Assembly: GCA_009705435.1 (NCBI GenBank) | Contig: WLTJ01000008.1 | Location: 1-17,951 of the forward strand | Reading direction: 5' to 3' | Origin: Actinomycetota bacterium | GTDB lineage: Bacteria; Actinomycetota; Acidimicrobiia; Acidimicrobiales; Ilumatobacteraceae | DNA length: 17,951 nucleotides | Part shown: one piece after another, positions 1 to 6,605 of the stretch | How the letters are laid out: every line of letters starts with the position of its first letter | Numbering within the stretch: position 1 is the first letter of the stretch | Notes under the pieces: generated by a model | What the model saw: only the letters and a program-made list of their open reading frames with translations | Told to the model about the DNA's origin: nothing | Database searches by the model: none | Translations under genes and position numbers: made by a program

Positions 1-159
1 ACTGAAGCTCTGCGAAACCTGATGCAACCTTTTCTTGAAGACCTTTCTTCTGAAACTTTGGCGACTTCTCTGCGCTGGGCCGACGGTGAGGCGAACACGA
101 ATCTTGACGGTGAAGCAATCTTTATCGGCGTCGAACGGGCGAGTATCTCCCCGAGATAG
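1..159 (+). CDS. ileS: Isoleucyl-tRNA synthetase, C-terminal fragment
   Basis: This is the last 52 codons of a gene that starts outside the window; frame 1 is open from base 1 to the TAG at 157-159. The translation contains ETLATSLRWADGEA followed by AIFIGVERA, which resembles the far C-terminal beta domain of actinobacterial and archaeal/eukaryotic-like IleRS (a segment of the type GEVLATSVxFxDG...IGIERA). IleRS charges tRNA-Ile in the cytoplasm. Context supports the call: in Streptomyces an ileS gene lies directly before the TraR/DksA-like, lspA and rluD genes, which is the order seen here. Only the tail is visible and no catalytic motif can be checked, so the identification rests on this short match and on synteny. 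Confidence 0.72.
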   Translation, partial: TEALRNLMQPFLEDLSSETLATSLRWADGEANTNLDGEAIFIGVERASISPR

Positions 160-164
160 GTCAG

Positions 165-182
165 TTGGCGGTATCCTGCCAA
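165..182 (+). promoter_or_regulatory. Small inverted repeat enclosing a -10-like box before the TraR/DksA-like gene
   Basis: TTGGC (165-169) and GCCAA (178-182) form a perfect 5-base inverted repeat around TATCCT (172-177), which fits the actinobacterial -10 pattern TANNNT. It lies just after the ileS stop and about 30 bases before the next start codon. It could be a promoter with an overlapping operator, or a weak hairpin in the ileS transcript. No good -35 box is visible at the right distance, and no T-run follows that would make it a terminator. Confidence 0.25.
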
Positions 183-209
183 ACCACACCACTGAAAAGG
201 ACAAACACT

Positions 210-1136
210 ATGGCCAGCAAACCGGTCAAGAAGTCAGCGCCAGCCAAGAAGGGCACCCCTGCTAAGAAGGCCGCTCCCGCGAAGAAGAAGGCTGCGCCAG
301 TCAAGAAGAAGGCTGCCCCGGCGAAGAAGAAGGTTGCGCCTGCGAAGAAGGTTGTGGCGAAGAAGGCTGCCCCGGCGAAGAAGAAGGTTGCGCCTGCGAA
401 GAAGGTTGTAGCTAAGAAGGCCGCCCCTGCGAAGAAGGTTGCCCCGGCGAAGAAGAAGGCTGCGCCAGTTAAGAAGGTTGCGCCTGCGAAGAAGGCCGCG
501 CCGGTTAAGAAGGCTGCGCCGGTTAAGAAGGCTGCGCCGGTTAAGAAGGCTGCGCCAGTTAAGAAGGCTGCTCCTGCGAAGAAGGTTGTAGCTAAGAAGG
601 CCGCCTCAGTTAAGAAGGTTGCGCCAGTCAAGAAGGTTGCGCCGGTCGTAGCCAAAGTCGTTATCCCAGTTGTCCCGAAAAAAGCACCCAAGCCGGTGTT
701 CGTGAAGCCAGCCGTTCCAGGCAAAAAGTCTGTCACCAAAGACGGGATCATCTCCAACAAGGATTTTGATTTGGCTTTTCTCCGCGTTCAGCGGGGACTA
801 TTGGTTGCCGAGCGGGACCGTCTTTTGGGGCGCGCTGAGACCTTAGAGAGTGAACTTGAAAAACTCATCGAAGAAGCCGGAATGGGCGACGATCAGTTTG
901 ATGAGGACGGGGGCGAGGGCGACACGATGGCGGTTGAGCGTGAACGGGATCGCGTGTTGTCTGATCAGGCTCGCCAAACCGTTGAAGAAATTGATGCTGC
1001 ATTGGTGCGTATCTGCACTGGTGACTACGGCTACAGCGTGGTTTCAACGCGACCAATTCCCCGCGAACGTCTTGAGGCCATTCCATGGGCGATTGAACTC
1101 GTCGAGGAGAAGGTCGGCGGAATCGGGCGCCGCTAG
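210..1136 (+). CDS. TraR/DksA-like protein with long Lys/Ala/Pro-repeat tail and no zinc cysteines
   Basis: This encodes 308 residues. I chose ATG 210 because AAAGG at 196-200 stands 9 bases before it; an in-frame start at 165 would add 15 residues without a ribosome binding site. Residues 1 to about 150 are tandem KKAAPAKK/KKAAPVKK repeats, strongly basic like histone H1 or AlgP tails, and a Val/Pro-rich linker follows. From about residue 185 a TraR/DksA-like part begins: a helical stretch (DFDLAFLRVQRGLLVAERD), an acidic loop rich in D, E and G, a second helix (ERERDRVLSDQARQTVEEID), then GDYGY...RPIPRERLEAIPWA. The four Cys of the usual C4 zinc finger are replaced by S276, S279, L297 and E300. 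Members of this family act on RNA polymerase; the tail suggests DNA binding and nucleoid association. Position between ileS and lspA is conserved in actinomycetes. Family assignment is fairly sure, function is inferred. Confidence 0.82.
   Translation: MASKPVKKSAPAKKGTPAKKAAPAKKKAAPVKKKAAPAKKKVAPAKKVVAKKAAPAKKKVAPAKKVVAKKAAPAKKVAPAKKKAAPVKKVAPAKKAAPVKKAAPVKKAAPVKKAAPVKKAAPAKKVVAKKAASVKKVAPVKKVAPVVAKVVIPVVPKKAPKPVFVKPAVPGKKSVTKDGIISNKDFDLAFLRVQRGLLVAERDRLLGRAETLESELEKLIEEAGMGDDQFDEDGGEGDTMAVERERDRVLSDQARQTVEEIDAALVRICTGDYGYSVVSTRPIPRERLEAIPWAIELVEEKVGGIGRR
312..419 (+). repeat. Tandem duplication of a 54-base unit inside the coding region
   Basis: Two adjacent 54-base units, 312-365 and 366-419, are almost identical and differ only near their ends (GTGGCG against GTAGCT). 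Each unit encodes 18 residues of the Lys/Ala/Pro tail. Being a multiple of three, gain or loss of a unit keeps the reading frame, so the tail length can drift without destroying the protein. Confidence 0.9.
495..566 (+). repeat. Four 18-base tandem units encoding AAPVKK
   Basis: Units at 495-512, 513-530, 531-548 and 549-566 follow GCTGCGCCGGTTAAGAAG. Units two and three are identical; the first and the last each differ at one base. They lie within the repeat tail of the TraR/DksA-like gene and would be prone to slippage in steps of six residues. Confidence 0.9.
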
Positions 1137-1670
1137 GTGGCGATAGTGAACGAGGAGTCCGCAGATCCAGGGGTCAGCGCAGTAATTGGTCGTCGACTTG
1201 GAAACTTCCCAAGGACAGCGATTTTCGTTGTCCTTGTTGCTGTTGTCATTGATCAATTAACCAAACATTGGGCGGTATCGCATCTCAATGACGGTCATGT
1301 TGATCATGTGATTTGGACGTTGCAGTGGAACTTGTCATTTAACGGCGGAATGGCTTTCGGTCAAGGGCAAGGTTTTGGCCCGTTCATTGCGGTCATCGCC
1401 ACAATCGTGGTCGTGGTGCTGTTGCTATCTTTGCGTCAGCAAGGGACCACCCGATCTCATGTCCCGATCGGGTTGATCGTGGGTGGGGCATTGGGAAATA
1501 TTATTGATCGTTTGTTTCGCGGCGAAGGTTTCCTTCAAGGCAAAGTCATCGATTTTATTGATTTTCAGTGGTTTCCAATTTTTAATGTTGCCGATATGTG
1601 TGTCGATATCGGTGGAGCGTTGTTAGTTCTGAGTTATTTGCTCGCAAAGCCGAAAGTAGATCATGCCTGA
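1137..1670 (+). CDS. lspA: Lipoprotein signal peptidase (signal peptidase II)
   Basis: LspA is an inner-membrane aspartic protease that removes the signal peptide from lipidated prolipoproteins. The 177-residue product has the family layout: a first membrane helix ending in DQLTKHWA (39-46), NGGMAFGQG (69-77), two further hydrophobic segments at about 82-98 and 108-120, GGALGNIIDR (116-125), VIDFIDF (137-143) and FNVADMCVDIGG (149-160) leading into the last helix. The catalytic pair is D124 and D153. The GTG at 1137 directly follows the TAG of the preceding gene; GTG 1146, three codons in, is an alternative start. A purine-rich stretch GAGGAGAAGG near 1104-1113 is too far upstream to be an ideal ribosome binding site, so translation is probably coupled to the upstream gene. 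The gene overlaps rluD by 8 bases. Confidence 0.96.
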   Translation: MAIVNEESADPGVSAVIGRRLGNFPRTAIFVVLVAVVIDQLTKHWAVSHLNDGHVDHVIWTLQWNLSFNGGMAFGQGQGFGPFIAVIATIVVVVLLLSLRQQGTTRSHVPIGLIVGGALGNIIDRLFRGEGFLQGKVIDFIDFQWFPIFNVADMCVDIGGALLVLSYLLAKPKVDHA

Positions 1671-2592
1671 GATTGTCACCGAAGAGATACCTGAATCATT
1701 GGCCGGTGAACGTCTTGATCGAGTTGTTTCACTGATAGCGGAAATCAGTCGCTCAGATGCGGCGATCACGATAGCCAGTGGGGCAGTCCAACTTGACGGC
1801 GCAATTGCTTCGACTGGAAAACTGCGCTTGAAGGCTGGACAAGTCGTTTCTGTTGATCTTTCTAAATTGCCGCAAGTGGAACTTCCGGGTCCAGACCCGA
1901 GTGTGCTCGTGGACATTGTTTATGTGGACGAGCACATCATCGTTGTCAACAAGGCCGCTGGCGTGGTTGTGCATCCCGGAGCGGGAAATATGGAACGCAC
2001 TTTAGTGAACGGGTTACTTGCTCTGTATCCCGAAATTTCGTCAGTGGGTGAAGAACATCGTCCAGGAATTGTCCATCGTCTTGATATCGGAACGACGGGA
2101 CTGCTTATTGTGGCGCGCACTCAAGAGGCCTATGAAGAACTTGTGGCGATGATGTCGCTACGCGAAGTCAAACGCCACTACTTAGCTTTGGTTTGGGGAC
2201 ACCCATCAGCACCAATGGGGACGATTGATGCACCTATTGGACGCGACCCGCGCGATCCCTTGCGGATGGCTGTTGTTGCCAGTGGTAAGCCTGCGCGTAC
2301 TAACTACGAAGTCCTTGTGACATTTCCTGAGCCCGAGGTATCCCTTGTGGCCTGCGAACTTGAAACCGGCCGAACCCATCAGATCAGAGTCCATCTTCAG
2401 GCCACGGGTCACCCAGTTGTAGGGGACCCAAATTATGGCGGAGCGCGCGCCCCTTTAGTACTTGGCCGACCCTTCTTGCATGCTGAGAGATTGGTTTTTG
2501 ATCACCCGATAACGGGCGAGCCTCTCGCATTCGAGGTCCCGTTACCGGCAGATTTGCAAGTGGCTCTGGACCGCTGCCAACAAGACGTTTAA
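1663..2592 (+). CDS. rluD: RluD-type 23S rRNA pseudouridine synthase
   Basis: The 309-residue product is a pseudouridine synthase of the RluA/RluD family, which isomerises uridines in large-subunit rRNA. An S4-like RNA-binding domain occupies about residues 12-65 (AGERLDRVVSLIAEISRSDA). The catalytic domain follows with HRLDIGTTGLLI, whose D141 is the expected nucleophile, then the ELETGRTHQIRVHL motif (232-245) and GHPVVGDPNYGG (249-260). The length is normal for the family. The start ATG lies inside the last codons of lspA, an 8-base overlap that suggests translational coupling. Target positions cannot be told from sequence; placing it as RluD rather than RluA/RluC relies on the lspA-rluD gene order common in bacteria. 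Confidence 0.9.
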   Translation: MPEIVTEEIPESLAGERLDRVVSLIAEISRSDAAITIASGAVQLDGAIASTGKLRLKAGQVVSVDLSKLPQVELPGPDPSVLVDIVYVDEHIIVVNKAAGVVVHPGAGNMERTLVNGLLALYPEISSVGEEHRPGIVHRLDIGTTGLLIVARTQEAYEELVAMMSLREVKRHYLALVWGHPSAPMGTIDAPIGRDPRDPLRMAVVASGKPARTNYEVLVTFPEPEVSLVACELETGRTHQIRVHLQATGHPVVGDPNYGGARAPLVLGRPFLHAERLVFDHPITGEPLAFEVPLPADLQVALDRCQQDV

Positions 2593-2603
2593 CCTGCTAA
2601 CCT
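2590..2603 (+). promoter_or_regulatory. Probable pyr operon promoter: doubled TAACCT -10-like box
   Basis: TAACCT occurs twice, at 2590-2595 and 2598-2603, eight bases apart, just after rluD ends. Both fit the TANNNT -10 pattern of actinobacteria. From the second copy, transcription would begin near 2610-2611, right at the 5' edge of the PyrR-binding hairpin. No convincing -35 hexamer is seen. Confidence 0.45.
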
Positions 2604-2611
2604 CCAATCAA

Positions 2612-2642
2612 CCGTGAATTGAGTCCCGTGAGGCTCGAACGG
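2612..2642 (+). promoter_or_regulatory. PyrR-binding RNA hairpin that reaches into the pyrR ribosome binding site
   Basis: Bases 2622-2635 match the published PyrR recognition consensus ARUCCNGNGAGGYU exactly. The upper stem pairs 2621-2625 with 2632-2636 (including a T-G wobble) and leaves the hexaloop CCGTGA, which fits CNGNGA. Below it lies an asymmetric purine-containing internal loop (2616-2620 against 2637-2638), then a lower stem CCGT (2612-2615) with ACGG (2639-2642). The last two G of that stem belong to the Shine-Dalgarno GGAAGGA (2641-2647) of pyrR. PyrR with UMP should therefore hide the ribosome binding site, a translational repression mode known from mycobacteria. No transcription terminator is seen beside it, so attenuation of the Bacillus type is unlikely. 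Confidence 0.88.
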
Positions 2643-2650
2643 AAGGACAT

Positions 2651-3211
2651 ATGAAGAATCTTGAGGGCAGTAGCCCGTCAACTCAGAGAGTCTCGGTACT
2701 CGGTCAAGCCGATGTGAATCGAGCGATTACTCGTATTGCTCATGAGATCATTGAACGCAATCGGGGACTTGAAGGCGTTGTCATCATTGGTCTGCAGCGC
2801 GGCGGAGTCTGGTTGGCGGATCGACTCGCAGCAGCGATCAATCACATTGAAGGCGAATCTGCTCATCCGCTCGTCACCGGATATCTTGACGTCTCACTCT
2901 TTCGTGATGACATCTCTCTTCGACCTGTCACTCCACTTTCGGTGACCGATATACCTATTGATCTTGATGGCTCAAAAGTAGTTCTCGTGGACGATGTTCT
3001 GTTCACTGGTCGAACCGTGCGTGCCGCTCTTGATGCACTGAACCAGTACGGCCGTCCAGCATCGGTGCAACTGGCCGTGATGATTGATCGCGGGCATCGC
3101 GAGCTGCCAATACGCCCAGATTATGTCGGAAAAAATCTACCCACGGGCCGAGATGAGGATGTGCACGTGACCTCTGAGGCAGTGACCCTTGAACGCAGGG
3201 TGACTCAATGA
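2651..3211 (+). CDS. pyrR: PyrR, pyr operon RNA-binding regulator / uracil phosphoribosyltransferase
   Basis: PyrR binds a specific mRNA hairpin when loaded with UMP and thereby represses pyrimidine synthesis; many members also convert uracil and PRPP to UMP. The 186-residue product has the PRT fold marks: IGLQRGGVWLADRLA (46-60) and the PRPP loop VVLVDDVLFTGRTVRAA (110-126). YLDVSLFRDD (78-87) and the basic stretch RPASVQLAVMIDRGHRELPI are typical of PyrR as opposed to Upp. The ATG at 2651 has GGAAGGA six bases... upstream at 2641-2647. The stop overlaps the pyrB start as ATGA. The matching RNA target lies in its own leader, so the gene probably controls itself together with the downstream pyr genes. 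Confidence 0.96.
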   Translation: MKNLEGSSPSTQRVSVLGQADVNRAITRIAHEIIERNRGLEGVVIIGLQRGGVWLADRLAAAINHIEGESAHPLVTGYLDVSLFRDDISLRPVTPLSVTDIPIDLDGSKVVLVDDVLFTGRTVRAALDALNQYGRPASVQLAVMIDRGHRELPIRPDYVGKNLPTGRDEDVHVTSEAVTLERRVTQ

Positions 3212-4158
3212 AGCATTTACGCAGCATTGAAGAACTTGGAGTTGAGGGCATCGTACGAATCTTGTCGTTAAGCGAGCACATGGCGCAGGTAAATCAACGG
3301 CCCGTGCCCAAGGTGCCAGCGTTGATCGGTCGCACGGTTGTGAGTTTGTTTTTTGAGGACTCCACTCGCACGCGCATTAGTTTTGAAACTGCTGCCAAAC
3401 GCTTGTCCGCTGACACGATGACTTTTAGTGTGTCAACGTCAAGTGTCAATAAAGGTGAGAGCCTGCGCGACACTATTGAAACCGTGAGCGCCATGGGTGT
3501 TGCTGCATTTGTGGTACGCCATAAAACAAGTGGTATCCCGTGGCAATTAAGCCAATGGACTGACGCTTGCATTATTAATGCCGGAGACGGTTGGCATCAG
3601 CATCCGACACAGGCTCTGCTGGACACCTACACCGTGATGAGCACGCTTGGTCGAACGCCGAGCGCCACATGTTTGGCTGGTTTACGGATAGCCATAGTTG
3701 GAGATGTCCGCCATAGCCGAGTTGCGCGCAGCAATGTCCAAGCGTTTACAGCACTTGGTGCGCAGGTGGTACTGGTGGCTCCGCGAACCTTGCTTCCGCC
3801 TGGAGTTGAAGACTGGCCTGTTGAAATCTCGAGTTCGCTGGATGAGGTGATAGGAGATGTGGATGTCTTGTACATGTTGCGGATGCAACGTGAACGGATG
3901 AACGAGGCCTTAGTTCCCCATCTTGGCGAGTATTCGCAACGCTTTGGGCTTGATGAACGGCGTGCCACTTTGTTGCGTGACACCACTTTAGTGATGCACC
4001 CTGGCCCGATGAATAGGGGAGTGGAGATGGTGGTTGACCCCGCAACTTTGCCTGGCAATGTCATCACTCGGCAAGTGGCCAATGGGGTTTCGGTGCGAAT
4101 GGCCGTGCTCTTTGACGTCCTCGGTGGTAGCGAAGTAACGACTGGAGCGCAAACATGA
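3208..4158 (+). CDS. pyrB: Aspartate carbamoyltransferase catalytic chain
   Basis: ATCase joins carbamoyl phosphate and L-aspartate to N-carbamoyl-aspartate, the committed step of UMP synthesis. The 316-residue product is a standard catalytic chain: the carbamoyl-phosphate loop FFEDSTRTRISFE (48-60), K82 in the SSVNKGES loop, HPTQALLD (132-139) and VMHPGPMNRG (262-271). No pyrI regulatory chain is present, as usual outside enterobacteria and archaea, so control should come from PyrR. It overlaps pyrR by 4 bases (ATGA) and pyrC by 4 bases (ATGA), suggesting that ribosomes pass from one cistron to the next. Confidence 0.97.
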   Translation: MKHLRSIEELGVEGIVRILSLSEHMAQVNQRPVPKVPALIGRTVVSLFFEDSTRTRISFETAAKRLSADTMTFSVSTSSVNKGESLRDTIETVSAMGVAAFVVRHKTSGIPWQLSQWTDACIINAGDGWHQHPTQALLDTYTVMSTLGRTPSATCLAGLRIAIVGDVRHSRVARSNVQAFTALGAQVVLVAPRTLLPPGVEDWPVEISSSLDEVIGDVDVLYMLRMQRERMNEALVPHLGEYSQRFGLDERRATLLRDTTLVMHPGPMNRGVEMVVDPATLPGNVITRQVANGVSVRMAVLFDVLGGSEVTTGAQT

Positions 4159-5462
4159 CGAATCAACAGACGATCAACATTCGTGGCGGACGACTGATGG
4201 ATCCACTGACAGGTCGCAACGGTCGTATGGCCGACATTCATATTGCTACTGGACAAGTTCGTGCTGTTGTCGACTCAGGGAACGATCTTCCAAGCGCGGA
4301 TATAGAACTTGATGCCACGAACTGCATTGTTAGTCCTGGATTAGTTGATCTGCATGTTCATTTACGTGAACCTGGGCGTGAGGAATCTGAGACAATTGAA
4401 ACAGGAAGTCGTGCTGCGGCCCTCGGTGGATTTACAGCGATAGTGGCGATGCCAAATACAGAACCTGCTCAAGATTCACGCATTGTTGTGGAGTTTGTTC
4501 GAGCACAAGGTGAGCGTGCGGGGCTGTGCGAGGTCGTCCCCGCTGGTTGCATTACTTTGGGTCGTGCAGGTGAGGCTCTGGCTCCTTACGATGAACTGCG
4601 CGATGCAGGTGTGCGATTGTTTACCGACGATGGAAACGGCGTGCAAGATCCATTGTTGATGCGTCGTGCTCTGGAATACGCTCGTGACTTAGATGTGACT
4701 TTGGCGCAACATTGTGAAGTGAGTCGCCTCACAACGGGAGCCGTGATGCATGAGGGCTCATGTTGCGGTCATCTCGGACTTCCAGGGTGGCCAGCGATTG
4801 CCGAAGAGTTAATGGTTCATCGCGATATTGAACTGGTTCGTCTCACTGGCGCAAGGATTCACTTCTTGCACTTGTCAACGCAGCGCAGTGTGGACATGGT
4901 TCGAGTTGCAAAAGCCCAAGGACTAGCGATCACGGCTGAGGCTGCACCCCATCACTTCACCTTGAGCGATGAAAGCCTGCGGAGTTTTGACACTGTCTAC
5001 AAAGTCAACCCGCCACTGCGAACGGCCCTTGACATCCAAGCCCTCAAAGATGGCTTGGCCGATGGCACCATTGACGCCATTGCCACCGATCATGCCCCTC
5101 ATGCCAGTCACCTCAAAGAACAACCCCTTGATCAAGCACCGCCAGGAATGCTGGGCTTGGAGACTGCGTTGGCACTCGCCTTAAGCGAACTGACGATGGA
5201 TGTGTACGACGTTTTGGCGGCACTCAGTTGGAAGCCCGCGAAGATCGCTGGTATTGACGATCGACATGGACGGCCAATAGCGGTAGGTGAACCGGCGAAT
5301 ATCACGGTTTTCAACCCTTCTGTTGAGTGGACCGTGGATCGCGAGATGGTGGCCAGCAAAAGTAAAAACACTCCATATCACGGTCGAGTTGTCTCAGGGA
5401 AAGTCCGCCACACGGTCTTTAACGGCCACGGCGTGGTTATCGAAGGGGTTGCCCAACTCTGA
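4155..5462 (+). CDS. pyrC: Dihydroorotase
   Basis: Dihydroorotase closes carbamoyl-aspartate to dihydroorotate. The 435-residue product is of the long bacterial class I type in the amidohydrolase superfamily. Metal-site signatures are visible in order: DLHVHLREPG (65-74, metal ligands H67 and H69), the MPNTEP motif (99-104), FTDDGNGV (156-163, with D159 where other classes carry a carboxylated lysine), QHCE (185-188), HFLHLST (236-242) and ATDHAPH (310-316, catalytic D312). All expected ligands are present, so an active enzyme is likely, not an inactive ATCase-associated pseudo-DHOase. The ATG overlaps the end of pyrB. A gap of 55 bases separates it from carA. Confidence 0.96.
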   Translation: MTNQQTINIRGGRLMDPLTGRNGRMADIHIATGQVRAVVDSGNDLPSADIELDATNCIVSPGLVDLHVHLREPGREESETIETGSRAAALGGFTAIVAMPNTEPAQDSRIVVEFVRAQGERAGLCEVVPAGCITLGRAGEALAPYDELRDAGVRLFTDDGNGVQDPLLMRRALEYARDLDVTLAQHCEVSRLTTGAVMHEGSCCGHLGLPGWPAIAEELMVHRDIELVRLTGARIHFLHLSTQRSVDMVRVAKAQGLAITAEAAPHHFTLSDESLRSFDTVYKVNPPLRTALDIQALKDGLADGTIDAIATDHAPHASHLKEQPLDQAPPGMLGLETALALALSELTMDVYDVLAALSWKPAKIAGIDDRHGRPIAVGEPANITVFNPSVEWTVDREMVASKSKNTPYHGRVVSGKVRHTVFNGHGVVIEGVAQL

Positions 5463-5465
5463 TGG

Positions 5466-5500
5466 ATAATCATTTTTTATACAGTACAATGAATAATCAT
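5466..5500 (+). promoter_or_regulatory. AT-rich carA leader with repeated ATAATCAT and -10-like boxes
   Basis: The 55-base gap between pyrC and carA is far richer in A and T than its surroundings. ATAATCAT occurs at 5466-5473 and again at 5493-5500, 27 bases apart. Between them lie TATACA (5478-5483) and TACAAT (5485-5490), either of which could serve as a -10 box for an internal carAB promoter. No clear -35 was found. The carA ribosome binding site AAGGAA (5506-5511) follows. A second PyrR-binding loop is not present here. Confidence 0.35.
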
Positions 5501-5517
5501 ACAAAGAAGGAAATCTG

Positions 5518-6603
5518 ATGACAATTCGTGAAGCAGCACTAGTTCTTGCTGACGGCAGTGTGTTCGAAGGTGAGGGCATAGGTGCGGAGTCAGCGTCAGG
5601 AATCTCGGCTGGAGAGGTCGTCTTCAACACTGTTCTGAGCGGATATCAGGAGGTCATCACTGACCCTTCATACGCCGGCCAAATCATCAGTTTCACTTAT
5701 CCGCATATCGGTAATTACGGGGTGACATCTTTGGATAATGAGTCGTCACGTCCGTTTTGCCGGGGAGTGATCGTACGTGAAATGGCGCGCCGACACAGCA
5801 ACTATCGTGCCGAAAATAGTTTGGATGCACTGCTGGTCAAAAGTGGTGTGTCAGGCATCGGTGGTATTGACACACGCCGTTTGACTCGCGTGTTGCGAGA
5901 TGCGGGTGCGATACCTGGTGCATTCGGCACAGCGTCGTACGAGGAATTGCTGGCTGCGGCGCGAGCTGAACCTGGTACTGATGGAGTTGATTTGGTTTCC
6001 ACTGTCACCACTGGCAAGCGTTATAGCGTCGGCAATGGTCCTCTCAAAGTGGTGGCCTATGACTTTGGCATCAAGACGACCATTCTTCGCTGCCTGTCAG
6101 ACATAGCCACAATTGAAGTTGTGCCGGCATCGACGACGGCAGCTGAAGTTATGGCGATGAACCCACAGGGCGTGTTTTTGTCAAACGGACCTGGCGATCC
6201 AACGACTGTCCCCTATGCGGTTGAAGCGATTACTGAATTAGTTGGGCAGGTTCCGGTTTTTGGCATCTGTCTCGGACACCAGTTGCTGAGTTTGGCTTTG
6301 GGTGGTCAGACCTACAAGTTGCCGTTTGGTCATCACGGTGGAAATCATCCGGTGCAACATCTGGCTTCTGGTCATGTTGAGATCACGAGTCAAAACCACA
6401 ACTTCTGTGTTGATGCTGAAAGCCTCGGCGGACGAGTCTCAACGACACATATCAATCTCAACGACAAGAGCAATGAAGGTATGCGGGTCAAAGATGCTCG
6501 GGCATTCAGTGTGCAGTATCACCCCGAGGCTGGGCCTGGTCCTCACGACAGTCGTTATCTTTTCGAGCAGTTTGCCGAACTCATGAAGAATGGAACTTTC
6601 TGA
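5518..6603 (+). CDS. carA: Carbamoyl-phosphate synthase small (glutaminase) subunit
   Basis: CarA hydrolyses glutamine and channels ammonia to CarB. The 361-residue product has the N-terminal CPSase small-chain domain (about 5-140; FNTVLSGYQEVITDPSYAGQ at 36-55) and a C-terminal class I glutamine amidotransferase domain (about 176-350). The triad is C251 in FGICLGHQLL, with H335 and E337 in QYHPEAGPGP. FLSNGPGDP (220-228) forms the oxyanion-side loop. AAGGAA at 5506-5511 stands seven bases... upstream of ATG. Only two bases separate it from carB. Because arginine synthesis also needs carbamoyl phosphate, a separate promoter in the leader would make sense. Confidence 0.97.
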   Translation: MTIREAALVLADGSVFEGEGIGAESASGISAGEVVFNTVLSGYQEVITDPSYAGQIISFTYPHIGNYGVTSLDNESSRPFCRGVIVREMARRHSNYRAENSLDALLVKSGVSGIGGIDTRRLTRVLRDAGAIPGAFGTASYEELLAAARAEPGTDGVDLVSTVTTGKRYSVGNGPLKVVAYDFGIKTTILRCLSDIATIEVVPASTTAAEVMAMNPQGVFLSNGPGDPTTVPYAVEAITELVGQVPVFGICLGHQLLSLALGGQTYKLPFGHHGGNHPVQHLASGHVEITSQNHNFCVDAESLGGRVSTTHINLNDKSNEGMRVKDARAFSVQYHPEAGPGPHDSRYLFEQFAELMKNGTF

Positions 6604-6605
6604 TC

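Noticed and set aside
312..566. Direct repeats as a possible CRISPR array
   Set aside because: The repeats are contiguous without spacers, are in frame with a coding region and encode a low-complexity tail.
161..760. Long minus-strand open frame with repeated Ala/Phe/Leu/Thr/Gly segments resembling a repeat membrane protein
   Set aside because: It is the mirror of the AAG-rich repeats of the plus-strand gene; the absence of stops follows from the repeat codons. No ribosome binding site or family match is visible.
3627..4256. Minus-strand open frame of about 200 codons opposite pyrB
   Set aside because: The plus strand carries a complete pyrB and pyrC start with all catalytic motifs; the antisense translation is Ser/Thr-rich without recognisable motifs.
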